Translations under genes and position numbers: made by a program
NCBI GenBank assembly: GCA_033961575.1
Contig: CM066728.1
Location: 178,613,678 to 178,677,677 of the forward strand
Origin: Aselliscus stoliczkanus
Taxonomy: Eukaryota; Chordata; Mammalia; Chiroptera; Hipposideridae
Direction of reading: 5' to 3'
DNA length: 64,000 nt
The notes under the pieces: generated by a model
The model's input: only the letters and a program-made list of their open reading frames with translations
Databases searched by the model: none
What the model was told of the DNA's origin: nothing
Part shown: positions 1 to 11,370 of the stretch, piece after piece
Numbering within the stretch: position 1 is the first letter of the stretch
Layout of the letters: each line of letters opens with the position of its first letter

Positions 1-479
1 CATTGGCATCGCCAATGAAAAAAGATTCTAGTTTGAGTTTCTGAAGACTCCATGCTACTCAGCAGCAACAGATAACCACAGGAGCTGCTCCCTCTTTCAT
101 AGCCAGGAGGTCACCTGCTGAATAGAAATGTAAGGGATGCAAGAACCATGTCACCTTCTCTGATCCAGCTAGTTAACTGCATGTCCCAAGCCTGCCTCTT
201 GATATTCACAAAGGTAGTGACTGGCTAACATGACTGCAGACAAACCACATTGCTCTGTAGCCATTTTTACAAGTCCAAGGAGCCAAGTGTGGTCTCTGCC
301 TCACTTCTGCCTTCCAAATTATATAGAAGTGCTTCTAGTGGTCAAATCTAAATTACATCTAGCACCCTAGCTGCAAGGGAGTCTGCGAAATGTAGTTTCT
401 AGGTTTCTGGCCTTTGTGTTTCAGGAAGGCACTGGTTGGGATGAATGTTGATGGCTTATCCACCATAAATAACATCCAT

Positions 480-598
480 ATGAGGTTAATGAGTGTCCCT
501 ACTTTATAGAGTAGTTAAGAGAATTAAATGGTATAATAAATATGTTTAAAACAATGCTTGGCACATGAGAGACTCAATAAATGTAGCTATTTTCATCA
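480..598 (+). repeat. MIR SINE fragment
   Basis: The sequence follows the 3' half of a MIR consensus: a 'gttaagagaattaaat' block, then 'aatgcttggcacatg' and 'ctcaataaatgtagct'. Divergence is high, as expected for an ancient mammal-wide SINE. The 5' core is missing. Confidence 0.6.
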
Positions 599-1439
599 GC
601 TTCTCAGAGAGTTTTCCAGGGGAAAGTCAAACCACCTTAGATATAGCTCCAATTTTTCACCTGCTAATAAATAACTTTGATGAACCCACTTATCGAAACA
701 GATCCCCACTTTCCTCATCTGTAAACTGAGGATAATAATTTCTCTCTACCAGATAGATTTTCTGCTCATATCATGTTAGGTCATGTGTGAATGATGATTT
801 GAAAATTGTAGCAGACACTCCAATCATTTGGGTGTTAAATAGATATTAGGTAAATTGGAGAGCTACAGACTACTGCTCAAATTGTAGCTGTGTCCCTGAG
901 TCTAGCAGTCACCTTCCTGTAGTTTTATCTTATTCACCCTCACACCATTTTTTCCTCCCTTTAATTTTCAGAATTAGCCAGAGAAATCAAACAACTGCCA
1001 CACATGCCCGTGAGGATAGTAAGGCTCAGGCACTGCCATAACCACCTCCTTCAGGAGGAGAAATGGGGTCCTACCCAGCTTGTCAATGTTCCCCACCCCT
1101 GAGTTCTTTCCAGAAGACCATCTGTCCTCTCGACCCCAGTGACTGCAACTGGAGGGCCAAGCAAGAAGGCCCAACCTCAGGAAGAGACAGGTGGCTGCCG
1201 CGTGAACACTGTAATGGACTCTCCCCAGGGAGAGAAATTCCGAGAGTTTAGCTCACTCTTTCCTGCCATAAAGCACACTGAATGTTAACAGCTTGCTCCT
1301 GTCCAAGCTGGTGTTTTTTAAATTAAGTATTGTTAAATCCATACCATTTGGAATGATGCTTCAGACAGCTCTGACACTCTTGCTTCTGCTTTCATTTCAC
1401 CTAATATATTGTGCAGGGAGCCGGTAAACAGTATTATAG

Positions 1440-1500
1440 CAGCCGGAGCTGCTGCTGCTGCTGCTGTTTGCTGCTCCTGCTGCTGCGCAGACACTGGCAG
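1440..1500 (+). repeat. CTG/GCT-rich imperfect triplet tract
   Basis: Six GCT triplets starting near 1448 are followed by TTT and then more GCT/CCT triplets, ending before GCGCAGACACTGG. It lies about 3.3 kb upstream of the ADAMTSL1 ATG in a locally GC-rich island within AT-rich DNA. It is short and interrupted, so large instability is not expected. It could be part of a conserved noncoding element or an upstream exon, but nothing in the sequence proves either. Confidence 0.6.
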
Positions 1501-1825
1501 ACGGCTTTAATTTAGATACCTGAAGAGGAAAAAAGGAACTCGGCCAACGCCCCGCTCAGATGCCATAAGAGGCCTTTCCCAGGTTGCCGTTAGTATGGAC
1601 CTAGATTACCTACGGTTTTATGCTATTTTTCCTTGGCACTGAAAAGGCTTTTAGTAGAAATGACGAAGATGGGAGACAGAGAAGCTGCAGACTAAAATAA
1701 GATACTTTCCATTGTCAGGTAACATATACCCATAGTAAAACCCGGGTAGCCTGCCTTCTGCTCCGCTGTCTTCACTATAAACTTCCCCGTCCAACCAAAA
1801 TGGCACCATTGCCAACATCTGAAAA

Positions 1826-1895
1826 TGTGTTTGTGTGTGTATGTGTATACACACATACATACATATAAGTATTATGTGTGTATGTGTATGAGATG
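1826..1895. repeat. imperfect TG/CA alternating tract
   Basis: The tract mixes TGTGTG, TATGTGTATAC and ACACATACATACAT blocks. A TG-rich arm is followed by a CA-rich arm, giving a near-palindromic centre around GTATAC (near 1848). This is a simple-sequence feature with no gene call. Confidence 0.65.
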
Positions 1896-1899
1896 AGTG

Positions 1900-2060
1900 T
1901 GAGTCAGATCTCCAAAGACCCTGTCCAAAAGCCAGTTCTAGCCAGTGGGGCCTCAGGCAAGTCAATTCACTTATCTGAGCCTCAGTTTCCATATATATAA
2001 AATGGGCTGAGTACTTAACCAACTTCCCAGAATAGTCATAAAGGTCCAGGGAGATAGTCA
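1900..2060 (+). repeat. MIR SINE fragment
   Basis: It contains the typical MIR core order: a 'gcaagtcaattcacttatctgagcc' type block, 'tcagtttcc', a short AT stretch, then 'aaaatgggctga'. The 3' end is degraded. Confidence 0.65.
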
Positions 2061-4604
2061 GTGTAAAATCATTCCATAAAATCAAAAGGTCTCACATAAG
2101 CTTTGATAATTATCAAAATTAGCTCACCCAAAAAATTGACATCAATCACCCTAACCCAACTTGATTTTGTTCTTCTTTTTCTAAGTTACATTAAGCTTGG
2201 AGTTTGCCCTGCACTGTATAATGCTTGACTGTGCAACTGCATTTCCTCATTTCTGTGAGCATCCCTAACAGGAAAGGAAATGCTTCAAGCATCCCAAGCA
2301 TAGGGACCGGAAGCAGAGATAGTGTTGTGGGCATCCTCCAGCCATTCAACAAATGTTCAGAGCTTGGTTTTAAAATACCATACTATTCAGTGTCTCTATT
2401 GAGGTGACCATCTTCTATCCTTGACATGTCCATCAAAATGCCAAAGCAGAAATCTCTTGACTCAAAATATCTAGACACTATTTATTTCCAAAGCAGGAGG
2501 GAATCTAGACTAGCTACCGGTTATTCTCTTAACCACACCAATTTTGTCTAGTCCTCTGCAAATGGTATTGTGCCATTACTTCTGTTGCTGTTATTCCTTC
2601 TTCCACCATCTGTCCTTTCCTTTTGATGTGCCTAATGAGTGATGTTTATGTGTGAAAGGGAGGAAGTGGTGCTAGATAAAATATTCCATTTTATAGAACT
2701 AGTTGGAACTCTTTCGCTAATGACTCTGATAGAAGAAAGAAAACCCATAGCAGAAAGCCCCAGTGTGTAAAAGGGAGATATGTAACATAGCTTCATAAAT
2801 GAAAGCTTATTTCAGTTGATCCATTTTTTAAAATCTGATGAAGATTTCAGATAACACCAGTCAAGCATTTTCACAGTAACTCATGAATGCTCTTTAGCTT
2901 ATAAGCATTAGCTAGTGTGGGAGAGATTTGTAAAACAAATCTTTCTGAAATAGAAAAGCATACCCAAGAATAGGGCCACTTTTTTATGGATTTGTACTAT
3001 CCATTTTCCTAGATGAGGAAAAAGGTGGATCTTTGTATGCCCTTGACTTTCCTAACAGGTTAAAATGGGAACTTCAAAGCTCTTCTGTCTTTAATTGATA
3101 TACCATTTGAAGTAAGTCACCTGAAGTTGAACAACCTGCTTTTCTTCACCTTTCTGGAAAGCAACAGTACAGGTATGTATATAGCAGACTTACCTGTATT
3201 CACATGCCTATGATGGCTTCATCAGATTTTCCATATTTGTGTGTTTCATGCCTCTTGTCGGTATTTTTTTTTAAATTATTAATGAAAGGAAAGAATAGTA
3301 ATTCTAAATGTCTTCTACCTCCACCATGTGTATTGTATCTTTTTGGCTATCGGGAGGTCCACAAAGGAAAAACTTCCTGGTGACACACCTATGGAAATGG
3401 AAGGCCAAGTTTGCTCTTTCATTCTTTTAAAAACTCGGAGATTTCCTCAGCAGATAAGAAGAAAGATGTCCTTGTTTGACACTTGACACTTTTCTAAAAC
3501 TAATAAAATCCTCTCGTGGTAGAATCAAATCTTGCTTCCTGGTGGATTAACCAGACCCAGAAGCCTCCTGACCTTCCCTTGGCCTTGTCGTCATTGTAAT
3601 GTTCATTATCACTTCCTCCAGGGCTGAACTAGACCTCACAGGTCACCTCCTCATCCAACCCTCTTGCAAGTGGATGGGAAAAGGAGGTAAAACTCACTGC
3701 AGCCTTTGCCGCTGTATTATAACAGCTCCCATAAAGGACATGAAGGAAGAGGAGGCTGAAACTGTGGGTTTAAAGGTTTGGGGATTAATTGAGGATTTAA
3801 TTCATCCTTTCTGTCACTCCCCCAACCCCTACATCAAGTAGTTGAGAGTTGGCAGTGTGTCAAAACCAGGGTGTTCCTCAATCCCAAATTTCTGCCCCAC
3901 TCATCCCTGAGTCTTTGTTCAGGGCTTCTTTTTAAACCAGTGGATCTAAATTTCTAATTGTGCCTTAGTGTGAGTAAACCTTGGATGTTTTCAATTGTCA
4001 CTTTACAAAGAAGCAACTTCCTCTCTTTCAGATCAAGTCATTAGCACACACAGTCACTTACGCCATTCTTTAGGTTTAGTGAAGAGCTTGCAAAAACTAA
4101 TATAGTCTCCCTTTTCCAAGTCGGGGGAAAAGAAAGAGGAACTTTATGGAAGAGGAATAAAGCATTTGTACAGAACACGTTGAAAGAGCACATTATTAAG
4201 TCAGTTTTTGTCTATGACTCTTTCCCTTTATGGCATATGTTATATATTGACAGGGATTAGGTTTCTCTCCTGAATGGAACAATACGGAGTCACAGGGAGC
4301 TACTGTACTTTACAAAGCAACAGGCACAAGCAAATGGCAACAAGAAACGTATCTCACACAGACTAACCAGGTTGGTTAACAGCGTAGGGCTTTGCTTCAT
4401 CCTGTGCAATTCTGCATCTTTTGCATTTCTCTTCTCGCTCTGCTGCGCGGCTCTGCTCTCCTTTCTTTTTCTTCCTTTCACCCCAGTTTTTTTGCTCGCA
4501 CTGTTACACTTTCTCTGTCCCCCTGGCTTTGTTATTCAGCATGTCTGATTAGCAGGAGCCTGATTGGCTGGCTGCCTGCTCCGAGAGAGATTCCATTCAG
4601 CTTA

Positions 4605-4634
4605 CCCCCCACCCATCCACCCACCCACCCACCC
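4605..4634 (+). repeat. (CCCA)n short tandem tract
   Basis: ACCC/CCAC units run from CCCCCCACCC through CCACCCACCC, with one ATCC interruption. It supplies clustered CACCC-box motifs about 150 bp upstream of the coding start, so it may be both a microsatellite and a regulatory element. Confidence 0.7.
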
Positions 4635-4645
4635 GTAGTCAGGAA

Positions 4646-4651
4646 ATGTGA
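4646..4651 (+). promoter_or_regulatory. start-stop upstream ORF (ATG-TGA)
   Basis: An ATG is followed immediately by TGA in the presumed 5' leader. Such minimal uORFs can stall or recycle ribosomes if they are included in the mRNA. Whether it is transcribed depends on the unknown transcription start. Confidence 0.4.
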
Positions 4652-4660
4652 GCGGGGCTG

Positions 4661-4732
4661 ATGGAAGCTGATAGGCAGGGCTGGAGTGTTAGCACCAGTA
4701 CTGGATGTGACAGCAGGCAGAAGAGCACTTAG
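4661..4732 (+). promoter_or_regulatory. possible 23-codon upstream ORF
   Basis: ATGGAAGCT opens a frame of 23 codons that ends at TAG (4730-4732), 44 nt before the main ATG. The ATG has G at -3 and G at +4, so its context is reasonable. It is only relevant if transcription begins upstream of 4661. Confidence 0.4.
4705..4710 (+). promoter_or_regulatory. second start-stop upstream ORF (ATG-TGA)
   Basis: ATGTGA occurs within the 23-codon uORF in another frame, 66 nt upstream of the main ATG. G at -3 is absent or weak, so initiation may be poor. Confidence 0.35.
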
Positions 4733-4776
4733 CAGCTTATTCAGTGTCCGATTCGGATTCCGGCAAGGATCCAAGC

Positions 4777-4839
4777 ATGGAATGCTGCCGTCGGGCAACT
4801 CCTGGCACACCACTCCTCTTTCTGACTTTCCTGCTCCTG
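4777..4839 (+). CDS. ADAMTSL1: ADAMTSL1 (punctin-1) exon 1, coding part
   Basis: ADAMTSL1 is a secreted ADAMTS-like glycoprotein of the extracellular matrix. It has thrombospondin type-1 repeats and a spacer but no protease domain. This exon encodes residues 1-21, starting MECCRRATPGT and continuing into a hydrophobic leucine/phenylalanine core. That is the N-terminal half of the signal peptide and matches the ADAMTSL1 N-terminus as I recall it. The ATG context is strong (A at -3, G at +4). The exon ends after a complete Leu codon at a GTAAAT donor (4840), phase 0, and joins exon 2 in frame. Residue 12 is Pro where I recall Leu in human; the core stays hydrophobic. Frames on the opposite strand here are shadows. 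Confidence 0.9.
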
Positions 4840-4899
4840 GTAAATGCCTTTTCCTTTCTATATGTTGCTACTGCCATTTAGTCTGGGTGCTGTTGGGGT

Positions 4900-4900
<1 letters not shown>

Positions 4901-4940
<40 letters not shown>
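4901..4940 (+). repeat. (GT)20 microsatellite just inside intron 1
   Basis: Twenty uninterrupted GT units begin 61 nt after the exon 1 donor site. On the sense transcript this is a (UG)20 tract. UG repeats are established binding sites for TDP-43 and CELF-type RNA-binding proteins, so it could affect splicing or processing. That effect is inferred. Confidence 0.95.
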
Positions 4941-4941
<1 letters not shown>

Positions 4942-6714
4942 TTTATCTTCAAACAGCAGGGAAACTAATCTACATGATTTAAAAAAAAAAACTTATTTTA
5001 GAACTTTAATCCCCACGTCCCAAGCAAAATAAAGTCTGCAAGACTTTGTGGGACTAGAGACATCTAATAATATCTATCAAGACATGAACTTTGGGATAGA
5101 CTGCATAGAGTTGTGAGCTGGGACTGTGTAAATGGTGGTGTGTATGCGTGGAATTTGAGTGACAGGAGTCCTAAAATCAAACTCACTCACTGTGGTGTTC
5201 CTGGAATTTTTTGACGGATGAGCTGTGAGGGGCTCTCCCCCACTGCCATATAGGAATTCTTCTCCCTCTGTGAACATGTGCTACAGACCAGGTAAAAGAG
5301 GGATTGAGAGACTCCTTGCAGCCAACCCAGATTATAGCTCATAATTACTGCAAGTCATCTATGGATACAAGTTAATGCTAGTATTTATGAATTGAGGATT
5401 ATGGTCTTTGATCTCAGATCTGCTTTTGAAGAATAAAATGCTGACTTTCTGTACGGCTGCTTTCCACAGTCACAGTGATAAGATGCTCTGCTTTTGAACA
5501 TCAGCACACACTGCATTTTTGACTCAAAGTAAATGTTCCATTGTGACTCATACTTAGTTTTATGGGCAGAAAATGAACATTTACTGTCCAAAAAAAATCT
5601 ACACTCAAAATATTAATAGCAATGCACATTTTTTAAACCAGAGTGTTCTGGGCAGGCTGCTTAGTAAACCTCATCTGAAGGGTTGATTCCAAAATTTGCA
5701 CACACTGATTCCAAACAAACGTGATTGTAGCTCTCCCTGTCACATTTATGGCATGCCAGCGCTTACTTCCTCAGAAAGTAGCAAGGCAGGAAGGGAACAA
5801 GGTAAAAATGCAACAAATATATAGTTGCCTTGATTCATGGATGGTGAAGGGATGTTTTGTTCTGATTAGGCTCTGACAAATTTGATCTGCACTATAATTA
5901 TGAAGAAGGGAAGTAAGCCATTTGGTACAAATTGAAAAACTCCAGGAAGATTATCAGAGAGTAATCAGACAGTGATTAACTATTTTATACATTCCCACTT
6001 ATTTGCATCATTGTAGCCAAGAAATCATAATGTTTCATTGCAAACACTCTAAATGTAGAAATATATGTTTAAGTTTTTATGGAAATTTCAAGGCAAAGTG
6101 AATTTTAAGCATGAATGGACTGTAAGTTTTAGCTGTTCTGAGGAATATAAAAAAGCAGAATGTTTAGGTGAGCTTTATGACTAGTGAAGCAAGCAATTTA
6201 TGAAAGGTGTCTCATTTTTTCCATATGGGACGTGTTACTTACATACACACCATTAGTTTGCCTCGTCTTTCCTTCTTTGTGAATTTTTTAAAAATGTGTC
6301 TTTTCCTGTTGAATTGTATCATAAAGCAAATTACCAGTACACATTACTTTTTTTGGTATCTTCCATATGAAGTATGATCTCATTATACTTTGGAAAAACT
6401 TTCCCATTCAGGAATAGATTGTTTTGCTACTCATTTGGTAAGTGCGTTATATTCCTCTTTGATATCTTGAATGTTCATATATGTATTTGAGCATATAATG
6501 AGACTTATGTGGAAAAAAGGAGTCTTTGCTTCTTTCACTTAAAAAGTAAAACATATTTTTTTTTAATTATAAGAGTTGTGTTATGAGGCTAAAGTGAAAT
6601 CAAACCTGGGTTTGTTTCATGCCTGAATTTAAATGAATTGGGATTCTGAGAGTTATGCTAGAAAAGAAAGAGAACTGGCTGGTGAGTGCCAAATTACATC
6701 CCTCTGCAGAGTGA

Positions 6715-6890
6715 TAACAGCATTAGTAATACCTGCCATGTATTGTGTGTCTGCAAGTGCCAAATGCTAGGCCAGTTCTTTGAAAAGCATTACAAGGCAT
6801 CCTTACAATAACCTTATAAATAAAACATTTTTAAATCCATTTTACAGATAAGGAAACAAGCTCATATTGGAGCTCCCAAATCAAACACGT
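6715..6890 (-). repeat. MIR SINE, antisense
   Basis: Antisense MIR signature: 'catccttacaataaccttataa', then 'ccattttacagataaggaaac'. Strongly diverged. Confidence 0.6.
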
Positions 6891-8102
6891 GCTGGAGAGA
6901 AAACAACTTATTTGCTTTGCACTATGGTTATAAAATGTTCAGCAATGATGGAAGCAATGACATAGGTTGGTCTGTAGTCTTTGATTTATTTAGGCTTTTT
7001 GCATCATCTTGGCCATTAAAGATATGTACAATAATATACGTACTTGCTATATTTGCTCATTAACTGCTCCCTTTCGCTTTGCAGCCAAAATTAATTATTG
7101 GCTTAAGAGAAAGTGACCTTGAGCCTGATCAGTATTTGACTTCAAACTAGAAATGTAATGTCAGCTTAACCTTCAATCTGGATAGAGAAATTGAACTAGT
7201 TGGCTTGTTGTTTTCTGTAATTCTTTTACACATTACAAAAGTCTATCTACTTTTAAAGTTGTTAAGCAATTTTAAATATTCTTTTAATTTAATTGAAAAA
7301 CATGCTGTTTGTTTAGTGGCAAGCCACTTTGTACCTCAAAACAGCCTTCATATCACTGACAGCTGAATCATCTGTATCATGACTTGGCTCTTGAGTGTGT
7401 ACAAATATCAACTGTTGTTTACCCTCAGTTTTGTCAAATCCCTTTCCCCTTGAAGCACTATTCCTGAGAAAATGAGGTCCTTGCATCTTTTGTATTTACT
7501 TTAGGTTACCACCCATCTTTTCATGCAAAGATCCTACATCATAGATTTATTTTTTTTATTCTGGACACAATAGGACCATAGTGCTGATAAAGAGATTTCC
7601 ATCCTGATTTTAGGTCAAATTAAGCCACATAACCCAAATTTACCCATCTTCCCACCCTGCTTCCCTTTTTCATTCTCCCTCTTTTGTACCAATTGTTTAG
7701 ATTGAAAAGAATGTGGCAGAAACCATGACCAGCCATTGACATATGTGTCCATCCAAACTTAAAGTCAAATCACTTCTTGTCAGAAAGGCATTTAATCAAA
7801 TTTGCATTTGCTTTTTGTTTCTTTTAAGTGGTTTTAAGCTCTTTCGCCTGCTATTGTGGGAGTTGCAAGAGTAACACTCGGAATTATAATAAAGTACATG
7901 TGTTTTTCAGTTGAATTTCTTTTTCTTCTCTGCACTAATTTATACATGGAAACTAGTCAAACACAATAGCCCATTCCCTTCAGTCACTCTGGCACTCTCC
8001 TCCCCTATTATCTAAGTGGATCTATCTTGGATGGCGAGAAGCACCATTAGCTTGTGGAATGAATGTTAAATCCCTTATTTACAGCAGATTGTGGCCTGCT
8101 CC

Positions 8103-8106
<4 letters not shown>

Positions 8107-8145
<39 letters not shown>
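8107..8145 (+). repeat. (AG)n microsatellite
   Basis: An uninterrupted AG dinucleotide run of about 39 bases, flanked by CCAATA and CTGTGTG. It is a polypurine tract on the + strand. Confidence 0.95.
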
Positions 8146-8149
<4 letters not shown>

Positions 8150-8763
8150 GTGCCTATGTGCATGCACAAGCGTCTTTCTGTAACTGTTCATTCTATTCAT
8201 TCTACATCCATTTCTTATCATGCCTAGATTGTCTTTAAATCAAGCGTAAGGATTTTTTTTACATAAATTTGCATAACATAGTGAGGCATTTCTTTAAACA
8301 TTATTTTCTTCATGTTTTTGTGAACTTTCTTGTCTAGACATGGTCAGCTGCATTTTGATTTTGTTGGGCTGCTGTTTTTAGTGTTTCCGTCTCTTCAGGA
8401 CCACTTTCTGGCCGCTGTCATTATTTTCATGTGAACCAGTTCTGTTGCTTTATATAAGTGAGAGAAGTATGTCCAATAGTGGTCACTAGTGAACTACAAA
8501 AGAATCCTGATATACCAGGAAAATCTCTTCTTGTACGACTACTTGGATATTGACAACTTTTGAGAGGAAGAGAGAGAATAAATAAATGAATGTATTTGTG
8601 CATTTCTACAAGTACCAATACATGCTGGCTCCCCTTGACCAATATGTGTGAATATGCTGGAAAGGAGTTCCCTACCATGTGGCAGGCAGTTACTCAGACA
8701 TATAAGCTGCACAGACTTCATGCTTATATCCTTATAACAGCGTTAAAGTCAGGGTTTGTGTAA

Positions 8764-9158
8764 GTTTATATTTTTTTATTTTTTTAAAGGTTTTATTGGG
8801 GAATTGGGGAAGGGGAACAGCTAAGTTGTCCTTCAATCTTAGTTGTGGAGGGCGCAGATAGCTCAGCTCCCAAGTTCAGTCACCATCCAGCCGCCCGTCA
8901 GCAGCTCATGGCTGCTCAGCTCAAGGTGCCATGTTCAATCTTAGTTGCTGGTGGGTATAACCCACTATCCCATGTGGAAGTCCAATGGAAAACTTGTTGT
9001 TCAGAGCACATGCTCTCACCAGCTGAGCCATCCTGTCACCTGTTGGCAGCTCAGCGGCAGCCAGCTTGGGCGCAGCTCACTCACCCATGTGGGAACCGAA
9101 CCGGCGATCCTGTTGCTCAGAGCTTGCACTCTTAACCAACTGAGGCACTCGGCCTGCC
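8764..9158 (-). mobile_element. long tRNA-headed SINE, antisense, with 14-bp TSD
   Basis: Read on the - strand, the element starts with a tRNA-like head (GGCAGGCCGAGTGCCTCAG) that includes a B-box-like GGTTCGGTTCC. It continues through a body with 'acaactaagattgaa' blocks and ends in a tail that reads as poly-T-like on +. The sequence CAGGGTTTGTGTAA flanks it exactly at 8750-8763 and 9159-9172, a target-site duplication from LINE-mediated insertion. The body resembles VES-type bat SINEs. Confidence 0.85.
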
Positions 9159-9568
9159 CAGGGTTTGTGTAATTTTAATTAGTAAAGTGTGGTTAATACC
9201 TATAATTGTTACTCATTTTTTTTAACCCAGTTTATGTTGGTGCATTTTGCACAGGATTAGTGGTTGCATCAGAAGTGGTCTGGTGTTTTACCTCTCCCCT
9301 TTATTATAGCTTAATCAAAATATAATTTTAAACTCTTTCAGGAAAAAGGCAGTGTTCTGTGAATTTCAGCATCCTACAGCACCTAGTAGAGTGTCTTGTG
9401 TATATAGGCATCAAATGGACTAAATTAAGAGAAGAAAGGATTACAGAGACTATTACACAGTTCTCTAATTTTCCATATAATCGGTGTTTCCTGACTTTAC
9501 ATATAGAGTCCAGTTTCTTTAGTCAAGTGACAGCTCTACTTTGAGTTTGTCTATGTCAGGTTCCAGGT

Positions 9569-9607
9569 CTAATTATTTAAGTTTCTCACATCTAATTATT
9601 TAAGTTT
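9569..9607 (+). repeat. 17-bp direct repeat separated by 5 bp
   Basis: TCTAATTATTTAAGTTT occurs at 9569-9585 and again at 9591-9607 with CTCAC between (boundaries within a base). This looks like a small local duplication. Confidence 0.75.
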
Positions 9608-11127
9608 CATTCTTCACTTCCCTTGTTATGCATATTCTACTGGTTCTTGTGTCTCATGAGTAGAGTGACCCAGAAGTGACCTCTTCATAGCATGAAAACC
9701 ATAGTCTTTTCTTGAGTGAGAGCGATCCTTGAATCATCAAGAATAACGTATTGGTTAACTCTGTTGAGATAATGATAGGAAAATGTGTCTAAATCAAGTT
9801 TTATATAGTCTTGCCATTTTTACTAATTTTCTTCTTCTCAAGAACTGGCTTCAAACTTTGTCTTTTCACCAGAATGAGACAAGTGCATGTCATTTTTCTG
9901 TCTACATCATAACAACCATACCATGAGGTGGAATTTTGGCTTGATTGGCAGTACTGGCTCATAAGTGGCTTAGGGCTGGCATACCAGGGGTGATGTCAGT
10001 CCTGAAGGATCCTAATTGAAATAGGCTAGCACAGCTGTGTGGGGAGCCTGCCTGCTAACTGGGGTAAGCTGTTGCTATCAACCTCTTCTTTCCATGAGCT
10101 CAAAAATAAATGACTAAATCTCCCCAATTCCTGAACTTCAAGATTAAAACCTACATGGAATAAAGCTTAACTGTTCTCGTTTCCCCTCCTTGGGACTTTG
10201 CTAACTACAGCACCCAGTATGTGGGATAGTTAAAAGTTTTCTGACCATGCCACGAAGATGTCCCATTGGTAATACTCTGCAGCCAGCAGTGACCTCTGGC
10301 TTTTTATTTGTTGTAGTTTCAGAAGCTCAGTATTTATAATAGTCTTTATTTCAGTCATATAAATATATCTTCTGTCATTAACTATTGTAACCTTCACTTG
10401 AAGAAATATTGTCATTTCTGTGTTTGACTACCCCCACCCCAAATCCCACCAGTGTATAGCTACATGTACAGTCAGTGTTTAGTAATTATTTTTTCAGAGG
10501 CATAAATAATTAATTATATTCTTTACAACATTTTATAGGTACCTTCTAGTTCCTGTGCTTCGTTTCATTTATCTCTGTCATTGTACTTCTCATACTGTAC
10601 TTACATTGCTGTCTACTTCACAGAAGTGTGGGTAACTACAGAAGGAGTGACTTGTTCTTCCTACCACTATCAAAATGTCTGGGAATTAGATCTCAATAAA
10701 TGTTTTTTGATGAGTGAATAAATGGGTAAATAAGAATGACTTAGCAAGAAAAGGTGAAAAGATGGCAAATTATAAGTAGCAAGGGGAAATGTGAACATCC
10801 ATTTCACATGTGAAACATTTCACTGATTCTGGTGTTGATAAGATCAGGTCAACAATTCTAATAAATTCCAAAAAGAAGACATGTATTTCATTTTTCTATC
10901 TCTCTTAAGCATCTACACAATGAACAATAATTAAACAATATTCCCTTTTGCTGTTGTTAATTAGAATGAATTTTACATGTTTCATATCTTTTTAAATCTG
11001 TTTAAATTATGAAATTGATCCTCAGGAAGAAAACTCATTTCTTTTTACCACAAAGATAAACTATATTTCCCAACCTTCTCTGTGACTGGATGGTGCAATA
11101 TGATTGAGTTCTAGTCAGTGGATTATA

Positions 11128-11370
11128 CAGAAAGTGCCAAAAAAAAAATGTGTACACATTTTAAGAAAAGAAAACCTATTAAAATTATAATACTCAATAT
11201 ATACTGATAACAAAAGATGAATACAAGTCACATTTGATTTCTGCAATTAAAAGAGGTGCTCAAAGTGGTTACCATCAGTGTCCAGACACTTCTGATTATG
11301 GCGAACTACTTACTGCTTGAGCAACGTTGACCGAAGTGTCTATGTATACATATTATTTTGGCATTCCTGG
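11128..11370 (-). mobile_element. short Tc1/mariner-like element, copy 1
   Basis: About 243 bp with inverted ends: a GTGCCAAAAAA...TGTACAC type end on the left, and GTATACAT...TTTTGGCAT on the right. It is flanked by TA dinucleotides, the target site of the Tc1/mariner superfamily. A second copy lies at 28431-28675, similar along its whole length. Read on the - strand, the interior gives a short transposase-like patch (RRNQKCLDADG) followed by a stop, suggesting an internally deleted derivative that kept the C-terminal coding end. The family name is not certain. Confidence 0.75.

Larger units (their letters stand above)
1..4420. other. upstream flank of ADAMTSL1, no gene recognised
   Basis: I see no coding exon here. 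Open frames are short, lack family similarity I recognise, and are not flanked by convincing splice sites. The stretch holds MIR-like fragments near 480-598 and 1900-2060, a CTG-rich patch near 1450 and an alternating purine-pyrimidine stretch near 1830-1895. The remainder looks like unique, moderately AT-rich intergenic or distal promoter DNA. An upstream alternative first exon cannot be excluded without transcript data. Confidence 0.6.
4421..4776 (+). promoter_or_regulatory. presumed promoter and 5' leader of ADAMTSL1
   Basis: This segment lies directly upstream of the ADAMTSL1 start codon. It has an inverted CCAAT box (ATTGG, 4563-4567) and a run of CACCC/CCCAC motifs (4605-4634) of the kind bound by KLF/SP1 factors. 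I see no TATA box at a sensible distance and no strong CpG island, so the transcription start is not fixed by sequence. The leader contains upstream ATGs, listed separately. Assignment as promoter is inferred from position and motifs. Confidence 0.45.

Noticed and set aside
1651..2085. 144-codon open frame on the - strand
   Set aside because: It crosses a MIR fragment and a TG/CA repeat (giving a His/Thr-rich low-complexity stretch). No domain is recognisable.
4532..4813. 93-codon - strand frame over the promoter and exon 1
   Set aside because: It is antisense to ADAMTSL1 exon 1 and includes the translated CCCA repeat. No independent support.
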